Positions 42,001 through 50,033 of a stretch of DNA of 64,000 nucleotides are shown one piece after another. The position numbers were made by a program, and so were the translations under genes. Source of the stretch: Lagopus muta (taxonomy: Eukaryota; Chordata; Aves; Galliformes; Phasianidae); the NCBI RefSeq assembly GCF_023343835.1, contig NC_064438.1:14613077-14677076 (forward strand). Reading direction: 5' to 3'. Every line of letters starts with the position of its first letter. The stretch's first letter is position 1. The notes under the pieces were generated by a model. The model ran no database searches. It saw only the letters and a list, made by a program, of their open reading frames with translations, and had not been told where the DNA came from.

Positions 42001-45000
42001 TTTCAGATATCCCTTGAAACAGCAAATAATATCCCAGTGGATTTTAATTTCAAACAAATGTTGGTGACAGTATCAACAGCTACACTAATAATGTACAGGT
42101 GTTTAATTCAGTGAAAACTTCTGAAGATTACAGTGGTACAAACTACTCAAAACCAAGCTAGAGATTAAATGCTACACTAGCCTAAGACCAGTGAAGACTC
42201 AATCAGTTCATCAACAAGGGTAAAAAATATGGTCGCCACCATAAAAAAAAGGGGAGAAACAGAAATATAAGTAACCAAATCACTCTCCTTCTTTCTCCTT
42301 GTATTTGTTTCTTTTATTATCCCAATTCATTAAATGACCCTTCAGCTCTTGAGTAAGTGTATCCATTTAACTGATACTGTTTAAGCCACTCTGCATTAAA
42401 ACACTTAGTTCTTTCTCCTTAGTCTTCTTGCTGGAGCTTATACATCAGAACCCTCACCACGCCTGTAATTTCCAATGCATACTCAGCATTATTTGAGAAC
42501 TCATTTCTTTTTATTTACCCAGCACAAAATAAAGGCATCTCCACTAATACTTACGGCACAGTTTTGAGGTTCTCCAGTTCAAAGGTTCCCCACCAGCATG
42601 AGCACACTGCCGGGAGTACTCAGCAATAGTATCGCAGATACATGAGGCATTTTTTAACTCTTCAGAGCGGCACAAGTCTTCTCGGCAAGCCCTAATGTAC
42701 TCACTAACATTAACTAGGCCATTACAGTCTTCAAATGCAAAGCTGGTCAATGTTTTCTGACATATGTCATCCTGGGGAGAAAAAAAAGACAAGAAAACTT
42801 TCAGAAAATAGAAAGTAGCAAATTTTTAGCATTGTTTCTTTGCTAGATTGTTCTTTAATAGAATTTCATATCCCTCTTTACTTACTATTGCCCTAGGTCT
42901 TTTCCAGTTGATCCCTCTGAAGCTGTAGAACAATACAAATAAATGTGAAAGAAAAATTAAAGAATAATCAGAAAGATACTTACAAAGTCATATGTGCAGT
43001 TATCTGATGAGGAAGGAGTTGGGTCTTCACAGTACTCTGTCGGCCCATCCAACTTCTGCATATTCCCAAACTGTAAGGCTGTCATTCTGATATCTGTGCA
43101 AAAGAAATTTAATAATGAGGGTTGTGCGGGATTTTTTTGGTCAACACAACTTCCTAATATCTTTTCCTCTTGTCAAGAATTCTTTTCAAGATCAGCTAAG
43201 GCAGATAGTTCCCTTGAATTTTTTCATTTTATCATCATCCCTTCCAAAATAAACACTGACATCACTATCTGGAAAAAGATAAAACATTAGAAAACAATTT
43301 TCAGCCTACTACATTCAGAAGATAATGAGTCCATGTAGGGAAGAGAGAAAATAATTAAAATAGGGGTTTGTACAATGGAGACTGCTGAGAAACAAGGTTT
43401 AGGAAAACACTCAAATTGAGAAGGGATAAAATAAGAGAGGATTATATATAGACTATGCATATTAAAAGGCAAATGTGGATATATTTTGTGGAATAGGATT
43501 AAATATTCAAAATTCTGACAGCATGTTTAATGGACTCATTAATATAGACAAAAGATCTATTTCCCAGGCTTTTCAAATCAGAATTGATATGTTACTACTA
43601 GAATTATTTTTATGACAGAACTGAAAAAACAAATGTATTGACTAGATATTACACCTACATTTTGTTTTACTGGATATATTTCAATATTTATGTTATTAAT
43701 GAAATAGCTAACAACTTTAGGTATTAAATACACGATCTGTTTATGTTTTTTTATTATGTTTTTCAACATAGATTGAATCATAGCTTCTGAGTATATTCTT
43801 CAACAGGATAGGAAAGAGGAATGATGGTGATGTTAGTGCTGAAAGATAGTAGAATACATGCTGACAACTCTAGAAACCAATTTCTGATATTTAAAAAACT
43901 TACTGTTTGAATAGAACTCATTGTAAACTGGAATGCCATTGAAGTCCCCACAAAGACCACAGGTCTGATTGGCATATTTCTCATGCAGTTCTAACTAAAA
44001 TGATAGGCAATATGTTGACAAAAGTTAGTATACACATTGTAAAATATATTCAGGATCATCAAAAACACTTGTACCTGCTGACCCTATTTTTCATCAGAAC
44101 TATGTAATTTTATTTAGAAATCCAATTTAAGCTTGAGGGATAGAATGAAGAGTTGTCTTAGATTTGATTTACAACAAAAACTCCAAACTATTGGTGTAGA
44201 CATAAATTTTCACTGTAATATCTGTAGAGAACCCAGCCTTTTTCTCTCCATTGTTCAGAAAGAAAATCAAATTCACAGCAAAAACGATGTCCTAAGAGAG
44301 AAAAACTCTGCCCAAAAATTGTATTAGAAGAGGTAAGTCAGGCAGTGATGGTGTATGGGAACTGCTGAATCACAGCCTGAACCTCTGATTGATCACCTGA
44401 GGCAAGCAATGAGTCAGCCACAGAGCACAGGTGAAGGCAATTCACCTGTGCTGCTGGAAGGGGTGAGCCTAGCTCCACTTCTCCTAGACCCATTTAAGAG
44501 CTGGCTACCAGTGGAAATGGTTCTTTTCTAGAAATCCCTCCTCTGGAGTTTTGCAGTGAGCCCAGGATGTGAGTAAGCATTCTATGTATTCTCTTTTTGT
44601 TATTGTAACTTGCTTATCCAACCTCTCTGGTTTAGTTCATAATTATAACATCTTTATATTCATTGATTATACAAATGGTAATATATTAATGTTAGTGAAA
44701 GTGGTTTTTCAACCTACTTTATGCAGAAGTCTGCTATCAAAGAGAAGTAAATCCATGTAATTTTCTTTGGGACTACCTGGATGCAAACCTATCTTTCTTA
44801 AGGAAAAACTGCTCAACAGTATGCAATGGAAAGGCAACAGTAACTACTAAACAAGCATTAACCTAATCAAAGATTAGCTTTTTGGCTGATCCAAAGGTGC
44901 AGGCAGGTCCAAGAGTTGTTCTTACCAAGATACTGTCATGCTGATTCCACATAAATACAATATCTGCTTTGCTGACAACTTTCACGTAAATGCTGCTTCT

Positions 45001-48000
45001 CTCTATAGTAATTCCAGCTTGACTGTATGGCAGTTGAACTCTACAGAAAGGTAGAATTAATACTGAATATTTTCTGATCCGGATGTTTGATAAAGAGGAA
45101 AAAAAAAAGGCTTGTGCATTCCAGTGTCTTACAAGGATATAATGCAGTTGTGTGGAAAGAAAAGCAATTAAAAAATAAAATGGTCCAGTACCATCAAATG
45201 TGGATTTAAATTTGAATCCAACCTCAGGATTTTTCATAGAAATCTTGTTTTTGAGGTAATCTTTAAATGAACAATTGATTTATCGTGACTTGAATTAATA
45301 GCAACTTATTCATTATTTCTCTGGGTAAAATTGTCAGACTTATTGAAGAATGCTGATCTTATTTCCCCACTATACAAAAAGTACTTGGCCAACTTGGGGA
45401 AAAAAAACCAAAACATCTGTATTTACCAAACAAATGGTATGAGTAGACTCACCTGTTGCTGTTGATCAGGACAGTATCCTTCGTTAGCTCAACAGCTACA
45501 CCTTCAAGTTTTATGGCAATGCGGTGGATTATAGGAACATTTTCCACCACGGTACGCCTAATCTGGATGTTGAATTCTTCATAGGGAGTGTTGCAATGGG
45601 ATGCGAAAACATAATTACAGAGCCCAGGGTAGTGGTAGATGTCTCCATCAAAAGTCTTGAAGTGGAAGTTGCCCCATGTGCTGCATACACGGCCATTGTG
45701 AGCAGGGTTGGAAGCTGGAAATTTAAAACTAGCTGTAAAAAATGACTTAAAATCCTAGCCTTAACATGGTGAATCAAATTATCTAAGGCTTCACTCTGTC
45801 ACAGTTTTCCCTTGACCACCTCCATTTGTTATTTCCACCCATCTATCCATTATAACAAGTCACCATGTATTCATCCTTCATCATCTGTCTGCTGTTCATC
45901 ACATATATACCTGTAAATGGTTGTAGTCAAGTTCAAGTGGATTATTTAGTTGTTCACATTTCATACAAGATAACAGTTCAATAATATGCTATGTTTCTTA
46001 ACTGGCCTCTTTCTCCTCTTATGACTTCATGACTTCTTTTACCAGTGCATTTCTGTTTGTGCTTAATTCCTTCGTATACACCTTCTAAAACTGAATACTT
46101 ATTGAACACATTTCATTTACTTAACTTACGTGTTATTACTGGATTTGATGTTTGCTGGATGATTTTCACTTCAGATGAAACTGTGAAAGAAGAAAAAAAA
46201 TTAAGAAAACCAAATCTAGTATAACAATTCCAAGACTTGCATCTAAAACTGACCTAGAAAGAAAAGATCAGTGTGCTAATCTGACAGTGTTAAGCCTGGT
46301 GCTGATTTATACAGGATGTGAATCAGGTTAAAAGTCCACATTACACTTCATAATTCAATCATAAAAAAATTGCTTTCAGCTGTGAGGATTTCCATTTTCT
46401 ACCTTGTAGTTTTGATTTTTTTTTTTTTTTATGAAACTCCGAATTGTGTTAGCATAGGCAGAAACTCACAGCTCTGCATATCAGAGCTCTTCAGACACAA
46501 CAACCAATACAAAGAGTTAAGCTACACTAAATTAGCCTAATACAAAAGCATAGCTGGTTTTTGTTACATCTACTCTGACTAAGGAGGAAATCAAAAACTT
46601 AAAAATCAAAACTGTCCTATTCCTGTGTTCTGCTTCAACGATTATTTTTGTACCTCTAGTTAAATAGTAGCTCAACTACTCAATTGTCTTCCAGCTGAAT
46701 TCTCCTTCTCTTTGTTCTGTCTCCATAAGTTTTGAATTGCTTTCTACACATGGCCCAACTATCGTGCTTAGAAAAACACCTGATCCTGTGCTCCAAGTTT
46801 GGTGCTCTAAGCTCCTATTTTTCGTAAGTAAACATGTCAGGCACTTCCCATTTAAGAAAAATGGCTACGACTTTATTTTATGAAAGACTGAATCCATCCA
46901 GAATGAAATAACCATGCCTGGAAAACGTTGACTAATACCAACCTACAACATGTCAAGTCTAAATCCTCAGAGGATTTAGGTGATGAAATGACTCATGTCT
47001 GAATGAGCACTTCTGGTGTCTAAAGTACTTGCCAGTTGAAGTGCTGCCTGTGCAATTTAGCTTTAAGTTCCCTTTCTCATTATATAACAGACAGATCCAG
47101 AAACTCAGAACTAGAGAACTCAGAACCACCACACCAAACAAGGAAGGATTTTTACTGGAAATGCACACCACCTAAGCAAACTGAGTACTTGATCTCAGAG
47201 CTGAAGGGATTCAAACTTGCACTACCAAAGAGAAACCCAAGACACTCCTAATTTTGGAAGGGTGTTCTGGGAAGCTTCACCATCTCTAGAAGTTGTTCCA
47301 GTGTCTGCAGGAGTTTCCTTTCGTCCCTAAGCTTCTGTTCTGTTCTCATTTATACATGACCATTTGTGACGTATGAAGAAGTAACTTTAATCTTTTTCTG
47401 CTTTCTGTTGGTCTTTCAGTATCACAGATACTATCATTAGATAAATACATTCATGCCACTACGATTGTTGAGAAAATATAACAAATGCCACTGTGAGTCT
47501 TAATAATGTGACAATTTGCTTTCATTCAACACATTCACAGGAGCTTCAGTGGACATAGAATCATCCTGACTTCACCTAAGAGCCAATACTCTTTAAAATA
47601 TTGTGAATGCTTATTTAAAAGTGTGAGAACTTTTGTAACAGAACAAAACAGTATATACATGTATTTTAGTCTGTTAATTTTTCTCAAGGAAATGCAGTGT
47701 TTTTTTTACTAAGCAAGTATTATTTCCAAGGAAATTCTAGCTGCACTAGTTTATCTAGCATTATCTAGCAATTGCATAATGCCATGCTCTTGATCCTTAT
47801 AAAAATAGGTGCTTATTGCTTCCAAGAATACCAGTACATGGTAATTCAATCTTTGATTATTTGGAAAGAGTTATGAATATTTGTGGATGCACCTTGTCAA
47901 GCTGTTATCCAGCTGCCACCCCATACACACAATTCTCATTACAACTTATAGAAGTTGGAATTGGACCCTGAACATGAAGTTAGAGAAGATGGCATGGGAT

Positions 48001-49259
48001 AAGGCCAATATTTTGTAGTCAGTGAGGACATCTGAATATATTTTCCACCTAGTGTGATTTGAAAGAAGTCTTTGCTGGATTTGGTCTAACCACTACTCAT
48101 TTTTCAAAGCAATTTATTGCGTTGGCATTGCACAATACAAATAACTTGCTTGTACAAAGAAGGGCTGAGGATATTTTGATTGACACTATGTAACTCTAAA
48201 CGTAAGATTACACCTGTAGGTGACTTGTACTTTTGTGCTTAAATCAATTTAGCAGTATTTTAGTGCTTATTTCATGTAACATAAAGTAACCTAAAATTGT
48301 ATTTACACTTGTTAGTGTTTGGAAAGTGATACACAAGATAAATTGAAAAGCAATCTGAAGATTTTAAAATGCTAGCTGACAGGACAGTAATTACTGTACA
48401 CCTATGAGACTGAGTTAGCAAGCTTGTGTTTATGCAAGTAATTTCTATTTGCATAGTCCGATTGAACATGATTGAATATTAACAATCTGCCAAGATTGTC
48501 CTCAATTAATGTAATGCAAGCAAGAGAAAAAAATGCACAAAATGATGGATTGCAATGTAACAGATTAACCTCCCAGTGATTTTCATAGTGAAGATCAACA
48601 ATTTATGTAAATATTAAATATTATATCTAATGTAGTATCAGTATACATTCATTACCAAAAATCATTGTCACATGAATAATTCTAGTCTTTTTTTGCAAAG
48701 GAATTGGCAAGAGTAATCTAGTATGAAGTTCTAGTAGGTGACAAAATACTGGAAAAGACTGACCTGTTACCTGATCTAGCAACTAGAAAAGTAGTGCTTT
48801 AAATTTCATGAAAAGATCAGAACATTTGTAATCATTCTTACTATAAAATGCAAAGGAAACGAAATGCTTTTGTAAGGCATAAGTACTACTGAACATCTGG
48901 TACTTTAAGACATGAATAATGGTTCTTTTTGATTTGGTTTTCAAGACTACTTATCAAGTGAGGTTATATTCAGTGGCTTGGGGCAATGTGAAATCAAATC
49001 AATCCAGTTAATTTTAACTACATTTTATTTAACGCAAGTTAAAAAAAATGCAAAAACAGACTTAGCTCTATCAAAGACAAAGTTCTATTTAAGTGCAACC
49101 ATTTGCTAAGTGAAACATTAAAATCGATTTAGTTGCTTAAAATATATTATTAGATCTAAGCAATGATAAAAGAGTTAACTCCTTACCTATCTGATGGGCG
49201 CAGCAAAGTGCTAAAAGGAAAGCCCATTCTCGTAACCATATCCTCCTACCAAACTCCAT
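13971..49259 (-). CDS. MUC5B: MUC5B-type gel-forming mucin, whole gene (40 coding exons)
   Basis: This is a secreted gel-forming mucin on the - strand, reading from ATG 49259-49257 to TGA 13973-13971. Forty exons can be joined with GT-AG signals (one GC-AG) and consistent phases. Their summed length is divisible by three and gives about 4,300 residues, if the uncertain donor of the PTS exon is placed at 19231. Domain order is signal peptide, VWD1-C8-TIL, VWD2-C8-TIL, D', VWD3-C8-TIL, CysD1, a Thr/Ser/Pro region with three more CysD modules, VWC-type modules and a cystine knot. The N-terminal part follows mammalian MUC5B closely, including exon phases, and the gene is tail-to-tail with TOLLIP as MUC5B is in mammals. 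Its start and sequence differ from ovomucin alpha, the egg-white paralogue. The role, by homology, is a disulfide-linked, O-glycosylated mucus polymer. The C-terminal VWD4 assembly is missing. Confidence 0.93.
14611..14673 (+). mobile_element. CR1 LINE 3' tail
   Basis: The + strand reads GTTGGACTAGATGATCTTAT, then GGTCATTTCCAAC, and ends with the CR1-specific short repeat GATTCTATGATTCTATG. It is a heavily 5'-truncated copy of about 60 bp in intron 38 of MUC5B, in the opposite orientation to the gene. Confidence 0.88.
15379..16682 (-). CDS. MUC5B: MUC5B exons 34-37: VWC-type cysteine-rich modules
   Basis: Exons: 34, 16639-16682 (44 bp, [11 protein letters not shown]); 35, 16140-16247 ([19 protein letters not shown], ending CETSCPV); 36, 15930-16025 ([15 protein letters not shown]); 37, 15379-15501 ([20 protein letters not shown], ending [11 protein letters not shown]). 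They form the second VWC-like region and the linker before the cystine knot. Exons 35-37 all start and end in phase 0. Alignment with mammalian MUC5B (CSYNGTFYGVG, FEYKRVAGQCCGEC) is clear but weaker than in the N-terminus. Exon 33 to exon 34 is in frame (C|GG), although mammals have one more cysteine-rich exon between them. Confidence 0.82.
17660..17831 (-). CDS. MUC5B: MUC5B exon 33: VWC module directly after the linker
   Basis: The acceptor CAG at 17832-17834 and a phase 0 start give [20 protein letters not shown], then CRLLPC and DPCCPELEC, a VWC module aligning with mammalian MUC5B PGERWVSNCQSCVC...NPCCPETVC. In mammals this lies after VWD4-C8-TIL4. Here it is only 463 bp downstream of exon 32, and the phases (0 to 0) let the two join directly. 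The exon ends in phase 1 (TGC C|GTAAGT). Confidence 0.88.
18009..18029. repeat. Poly(A) run of 21 bases
   Basis: A homopolymer of 21 A on the + strand, inside the short intron between MUC5B exons 32 and 33, where the VWD4 exons would be expected. It could be a retrotransposed tail, a deletion scar or a weak spot of the assembly. Confidence 0.8.
18295..18855 (-). CDS. MUC5B: MUC5B exons 31-32: post-PTS linker
   Basis: Exons: 31, 18721-18855; 32, 18295-18512. Exon 31 finishes the Thr/Ser-rich region and ends [13 protein letters not shown]. Exon 32 begins [20 protein letters not shown] and contains QGPC, a second Ser/Thr stretch and [10 protein letters not shown]. This corresponds to the mammalian MUC5B segment just before the VWD4 assembly (CFCRAFGQFFSPGEVIYN...). 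Exon 32 ends in phase 0 exactly where the mammalian exon boundary before VWD4 lies, but no VWD4 exon follows. Confidence 0.88.
19184..26970 (-). CDS. MUC5B: MUC5B exon 30: giant PTS exon with four CysD modules
   Basis: One open frame of about 7.8 kb starts at the CAG|AAATGG acceptor (26971-26973) and stays open to TAA at 19186-19184. It encodes a divergent CysD1 (about 26645-26950), then Thr/Ser/Pro-rich sequence interrupted by three further CysD modules, then a long repeat array without CysD. Thr and Ser provide the O-glycosylation sites that make the mucin bottle-brush. Coding-strand composition is A/C-rich, markedly unlike the AT-rich introns on both sides. Because exon 31 exists, the exon should be spliced before the TAA. 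The only phase-compatible donor I find is a weak ACCA|GTACTA with the exon ending at 19231. Human MUC5B has seven CysD modules; this gene has four. Confidence 0.9.
23513..23815 (-). other. MUC5B: CysD4 module (last)
   Basis: A 101-residue CysD module, almost identical to CysD2 and CysD3. It is the last one: the remaining 4.3 kb of the exon towards the C-terminus is uninterrupted PTS repeat, whereas mammalian MUC5B continues to intersperse CysD modules. Confidence 0.93.
24845..25147 (-). other. MUC5B: CysD3 module
   Basis: A 101-residue CysD module of the same 303 bp length as CysD2 and CysD4, with [20 protein letters not shown] at its start. Its one visible protein difference from CysD4 is DIGLEC in place of DVGLEC. 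It lies 1,332 bp from CysD4. Confidence 0.93.
25910..26212 (-). other. MUC5B: CysD2 module
   Basis: A 101-residue CysD module, from [18 protein letters not shown] to [17 protein letters not shown], with the WTQW motif. It differs from CysD3 and CysD4 by GSQ in place of SSQ after FPSS, and shares DVGLEC with CysD4. It lies 1,065 bp from CysD3. Confidence 0.93.
26645..26950 (-). other. MUC5B: CysD1 module (divergent)
   Basis: This is the first CysD module, beginning [18 protein letters not shown], with the WSEW motif for C-mannosylation and a [11 protein letters not shown] end. It is clearly different from the other three (Lys/Asn/Glu-rich, less GC-rich). It corresponds to the first CysD of mammalian MUC5B, which is likewise the odd one out (VCVREVC...WSSWYNG). 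CysD modules have ten conserved cysteines and are thought to hold mucin strands together non-covalently. Confidence 0.9.
28031..28344 (-). CDS. MUC5B: MUC5B exons 28-29: end of D3, linker to PTS
   Basis: Exons: 28, 28301-28344 (44 bp); 29, 28031-28213. Exon 28 supplies [15 protein letters not shown]. Exon 29 has [18 protein letters not shown], then [18 protein letters not shown] and a Thr-rich end, [14 protein letters not shown]. The order matches the mammalian MUC5B strip between TIL3 and the first CysD. Exon 29 ends in phase 1 and joins the large PTS exon in frame (G|AA ATG GCA ACC). Confidence 0.88.
29279..33372 (-). CDS. MUC5B: MUC5B exons 21-27: VWD3, C8-3, TIL3 assembly
   Basis: Exons: 21, 33234-33372; 22, 33037-33150; 23, 32317-32496; 24, 30998-31237; 25, 30154-30310; 26, 29753-29881; 27, 29279-29405. 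VWD3 starts with [19 protein letters not shown] and includes [19 protein letters not shown]. The [10 protein letters not shown] motif opens exon 24. C8-3 spans exons 24-25, with the highly conserved [19 protein letters not shown]. Exons 26-27 form the third TIL ([19 protein letters not shown], then [20 protein letters not shown]). By homology this D3 assembly carries the cysteines that form the intermolecular disulfides of N-terminal multimerisation. It is the best-conserved part of the gene and the clearest MUC5B match. Every junction is GT-AG and in frame. Confidence 0.94.
33795..35484 (-). CDS. MUC5B: MUC5B exons 18-20: D' region
   Basis: Exons: 18, 35432-35484; 19, 34948-35048; 20, 33795-33946. 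They encode the short cysteine-rich D' segment: [18 protein letters not shown] in exon 18, then [19 protein letters not shown] with [12 protein letters not shown] in exon 19, then [19 protein letters not shown] with [11 protein letters not shown] in exon 20. This matches D' of MUC5B and von Willebrand factor (a TIL'-E' pair), which lies between D2 and D3 and, together with D3, takes part in multimer assembly. Exon 18 uses a weak donor (CAG|GTTAAA); the others are ordinary. Phases are continuous with both neighbours. Confidence 0.9.
35958..40110 (-). CDS. MUC5B: MUC5B exons 10-17: VWD2, C8-2, TIL2 assembly
   Basis: Exons: 10, 39972-40110; 11, 39166-39276; 12, 38573-38642; 13, 38287-38424; 14, 38038-38202; 15, 37435-37529; 16, 36833-36959; 17, 35958-36213. 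Exon 10 opens VWD2 ([21 protein letters not shown]). Exons 11-13 carry the beta-sandwich core, including [16 protein letters not shown] and FRPSSFFI. The [10 protein letters not shown] motif is split across exons 13-14. Exons 14-16 are the second C8 module, with CMFDTCNC and [17 protein letters not shown]. Exon 17 is the TIL module ([16 protein letters not shown] and a GCTCINGTY end). For exon 17 the acceptor CTCAAG at 36214-36216 keeps the frame; the nearer AAAG does not. A mariner fragment sits in the intron about 15 bp from the exon 12 donor. Confidence 0.92.
38492..38557. mobile_element. Mariner-like terminal fragment (Galluhop type)
   Basis: The sequence CGAAGGCTGCTCTAAAACTA, then ATGCCTCCTATTTTATGACA and a CATCAGAGGTGAATGTT stretch resembles the terminal part of the chicken mariner element (GGCTGCTCTGAAAGTAATGC-type end). 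About 65 bp are recognisable. It ends about 15 bp from the exon 12 splice donor of MUC5B. Confidence 0.6.
40936..46180 (-). CDS. MUC5B: MUC5B exons 2-9: VWD1, C8-1, TIL1 assembly
   Basis: Exons (all - strand): 2, 46130-46180; 3, 45453-45732; 4, 44926-45040; 5, 43904-43994; 6, 42984-43093; 7, 42555-42771; 8, 41507-41632; 9, 40936-41053. Exon 2 is a short Ser-rich linker. Exon 3 opens VWD1 with the [19 protein letters not shown] start, and exon 5 carries the [10 protein letters not shown] motif with the CGLCG oxidoreductase-like site. Exons 6-7 form the first C8 module, ending in [17 protein letters not shown]. Exon 8 is the TIL module, with [13 protein letters not shown] and GCFCPQG. Exon 9 completes it and begins the next cysteine-rich strip. 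In gel-forming mucins this D1 assembly helps pack and orient molecules before multimerisation in the Golgi. The exon 8 donor is GC rather than GT. All junction phases fit without a frameshift. Confidence 0.92.
44329..44600. repeat. Possible interspersed repeat (LTR-like) in MUC5B intron 4
   Basis: This stretch of about 250 bp is richer in GC than the surrounding intron. It contains a palindromic-looking CACAGGTGAAGGCAATTCACCTGTG and a CCATTTAAGAGCTGG block that looks like the promoter part of a solo LTR. I cannot name the family or confirm terminal duplications. Confidence 0.35.
46181..49186 (-). other. MUC5B: MUC5B intron 1
   Basis: This is a 3.0 kb AT-rich intron between the signal-peptide exon and exon 2. 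I see no further exon or recognisable interspersed repeat in it. Short open frames (46959-47171, 47036-47251, 48272-48469) have no recognisable domain. Confidence 0.75.
49187..49259 (-). CDS. MUC5B: MUC5B exon 1: start codon and signal peptide
   Basis: The exon starts at ATG 49259-49257 in a good context (AAAATGG), with no upstream ATG between the presumed start of transcription and this codon. It encodes 24 residues: a basic n-region ([11 protein letters not shown]) followed by a hydrophobic core (WAFLLALCC) and AHQI, a typical secretory signal peptide. The donor reads ATAG|GTAAGG and the exon ends in phase 1. The peptide is unlike the ovomucin alpha signal, which supports a separate gene. 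Confidence 0.88.
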
Positions 49260-49333
49260 TTTGAGTGGAGTCTGGCAGAAGGGTGCCAGTGTAAGGTTGG
49301 TCAGGAAGAGTAGCTCACCTATGCTCCCTCAGT

Positions 49334-49341
49334 CTTATATA
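49334..49341 (-). promoter_or_regulatory. MUC5B: TATA box of MUC5B
   Basis: The - strand reads TATATAAG at 49341-49334, about 75 bp upstream of the ATG. This predicts a start of transcription near 49,308-49,312 and a 5' UTR of about 50 nt without upstream ATGs. A strong TATA box fits a tissue-specific secretory gene. Confidence 0.8.
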
Positions 49342-49400
49342 GCAGGTGTCTTTGGCTTCAGTCCCAGATGGATTCAGATAATCCAGAAAGGTGGGGTTTG

Positions 49401-49480
49401 GGGGATTTTAGCAAATGAATAGGTAAACAGAGGATGCTTTTCTTTCCTCTGCAACTGGCCAATGCTATTTGCATTTTGGG
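49401..49480 (-). promoter_or_regulatory. MUC5B: Candidate upstream promoter elements of MUC5B
   Basis: Within 160 bp upstream of the TATA box I see a perfect octamer ATGCAAAT (- strand, 474-467 of the 49 kb line), a CCAAT pentamer on the + strand at 49459-49463, and GTAAACA at 49423-49429, a forkhead-type motif. These are motif matches only, with no evidence of binding. Confidence 0.35.
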
Positions 49481-50012
49481 AGGAGTATATGCATATACGT
49501 ACATATATTTTGTTAAAGTTCAGCCTAATAAAGAAATAAACTGCAAATAAAATGAGACCTCCACAAAAGAAAAGGTCCTAGAACAAATAAAATTTGATGT
49601 TGTCTTACAGTTACAGTTACGCATGTGGCACAGAAGTAACTATTATAAGTTTTTCAATACTGTAAATGATGCCAGCTGCTCCTTGGCAAAAGAAAACATA
49701 AAACCAAAAGTTTGCTGATTTCTGAAATTGGAAGAGATCTGGAGTATTCCAAATGGGGGGGACACAGTACTATGAAGTCACTTTGTGCCACTCAGGGCAG
49801 CAAATCTCGCAAAAAGAACAGACTAACAACTTTGAAGGGTTCTGCACTGTCACAGTGTCATACCGAGTGTATGCCATGAAAACCTCTGACACTGGTAAGC
49901 ATTAGGCAACCTTTTAAGGAACATTCATTAAGTCAGCTTTCCCTGGACTATATTCTGGTTTTGTTAGAGATGGGTTCAGACCTTGACATCTACTTCTGAA
50001 TTTGCTGCAGTC

Positions 50013-50033
50013 TTTTTTTTTTTTTTTTTTTTT
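50013..50033. repeat. Poly(T) run of about 21 bases
   Basis: A homopolymer T tract on the + strand, roughly 0.7 kb upstream of the MUC5B promoter. No retroelement body is visible beside it. Confidence 0.8.

Noticed and set aside
45529..45777. 82-codon - strand open frame overlapping MUC5B exon 3
   Set aside because: It is the wrong frame. The frame giving [19 protein letters not shown] is the conserved VWD1 reading.
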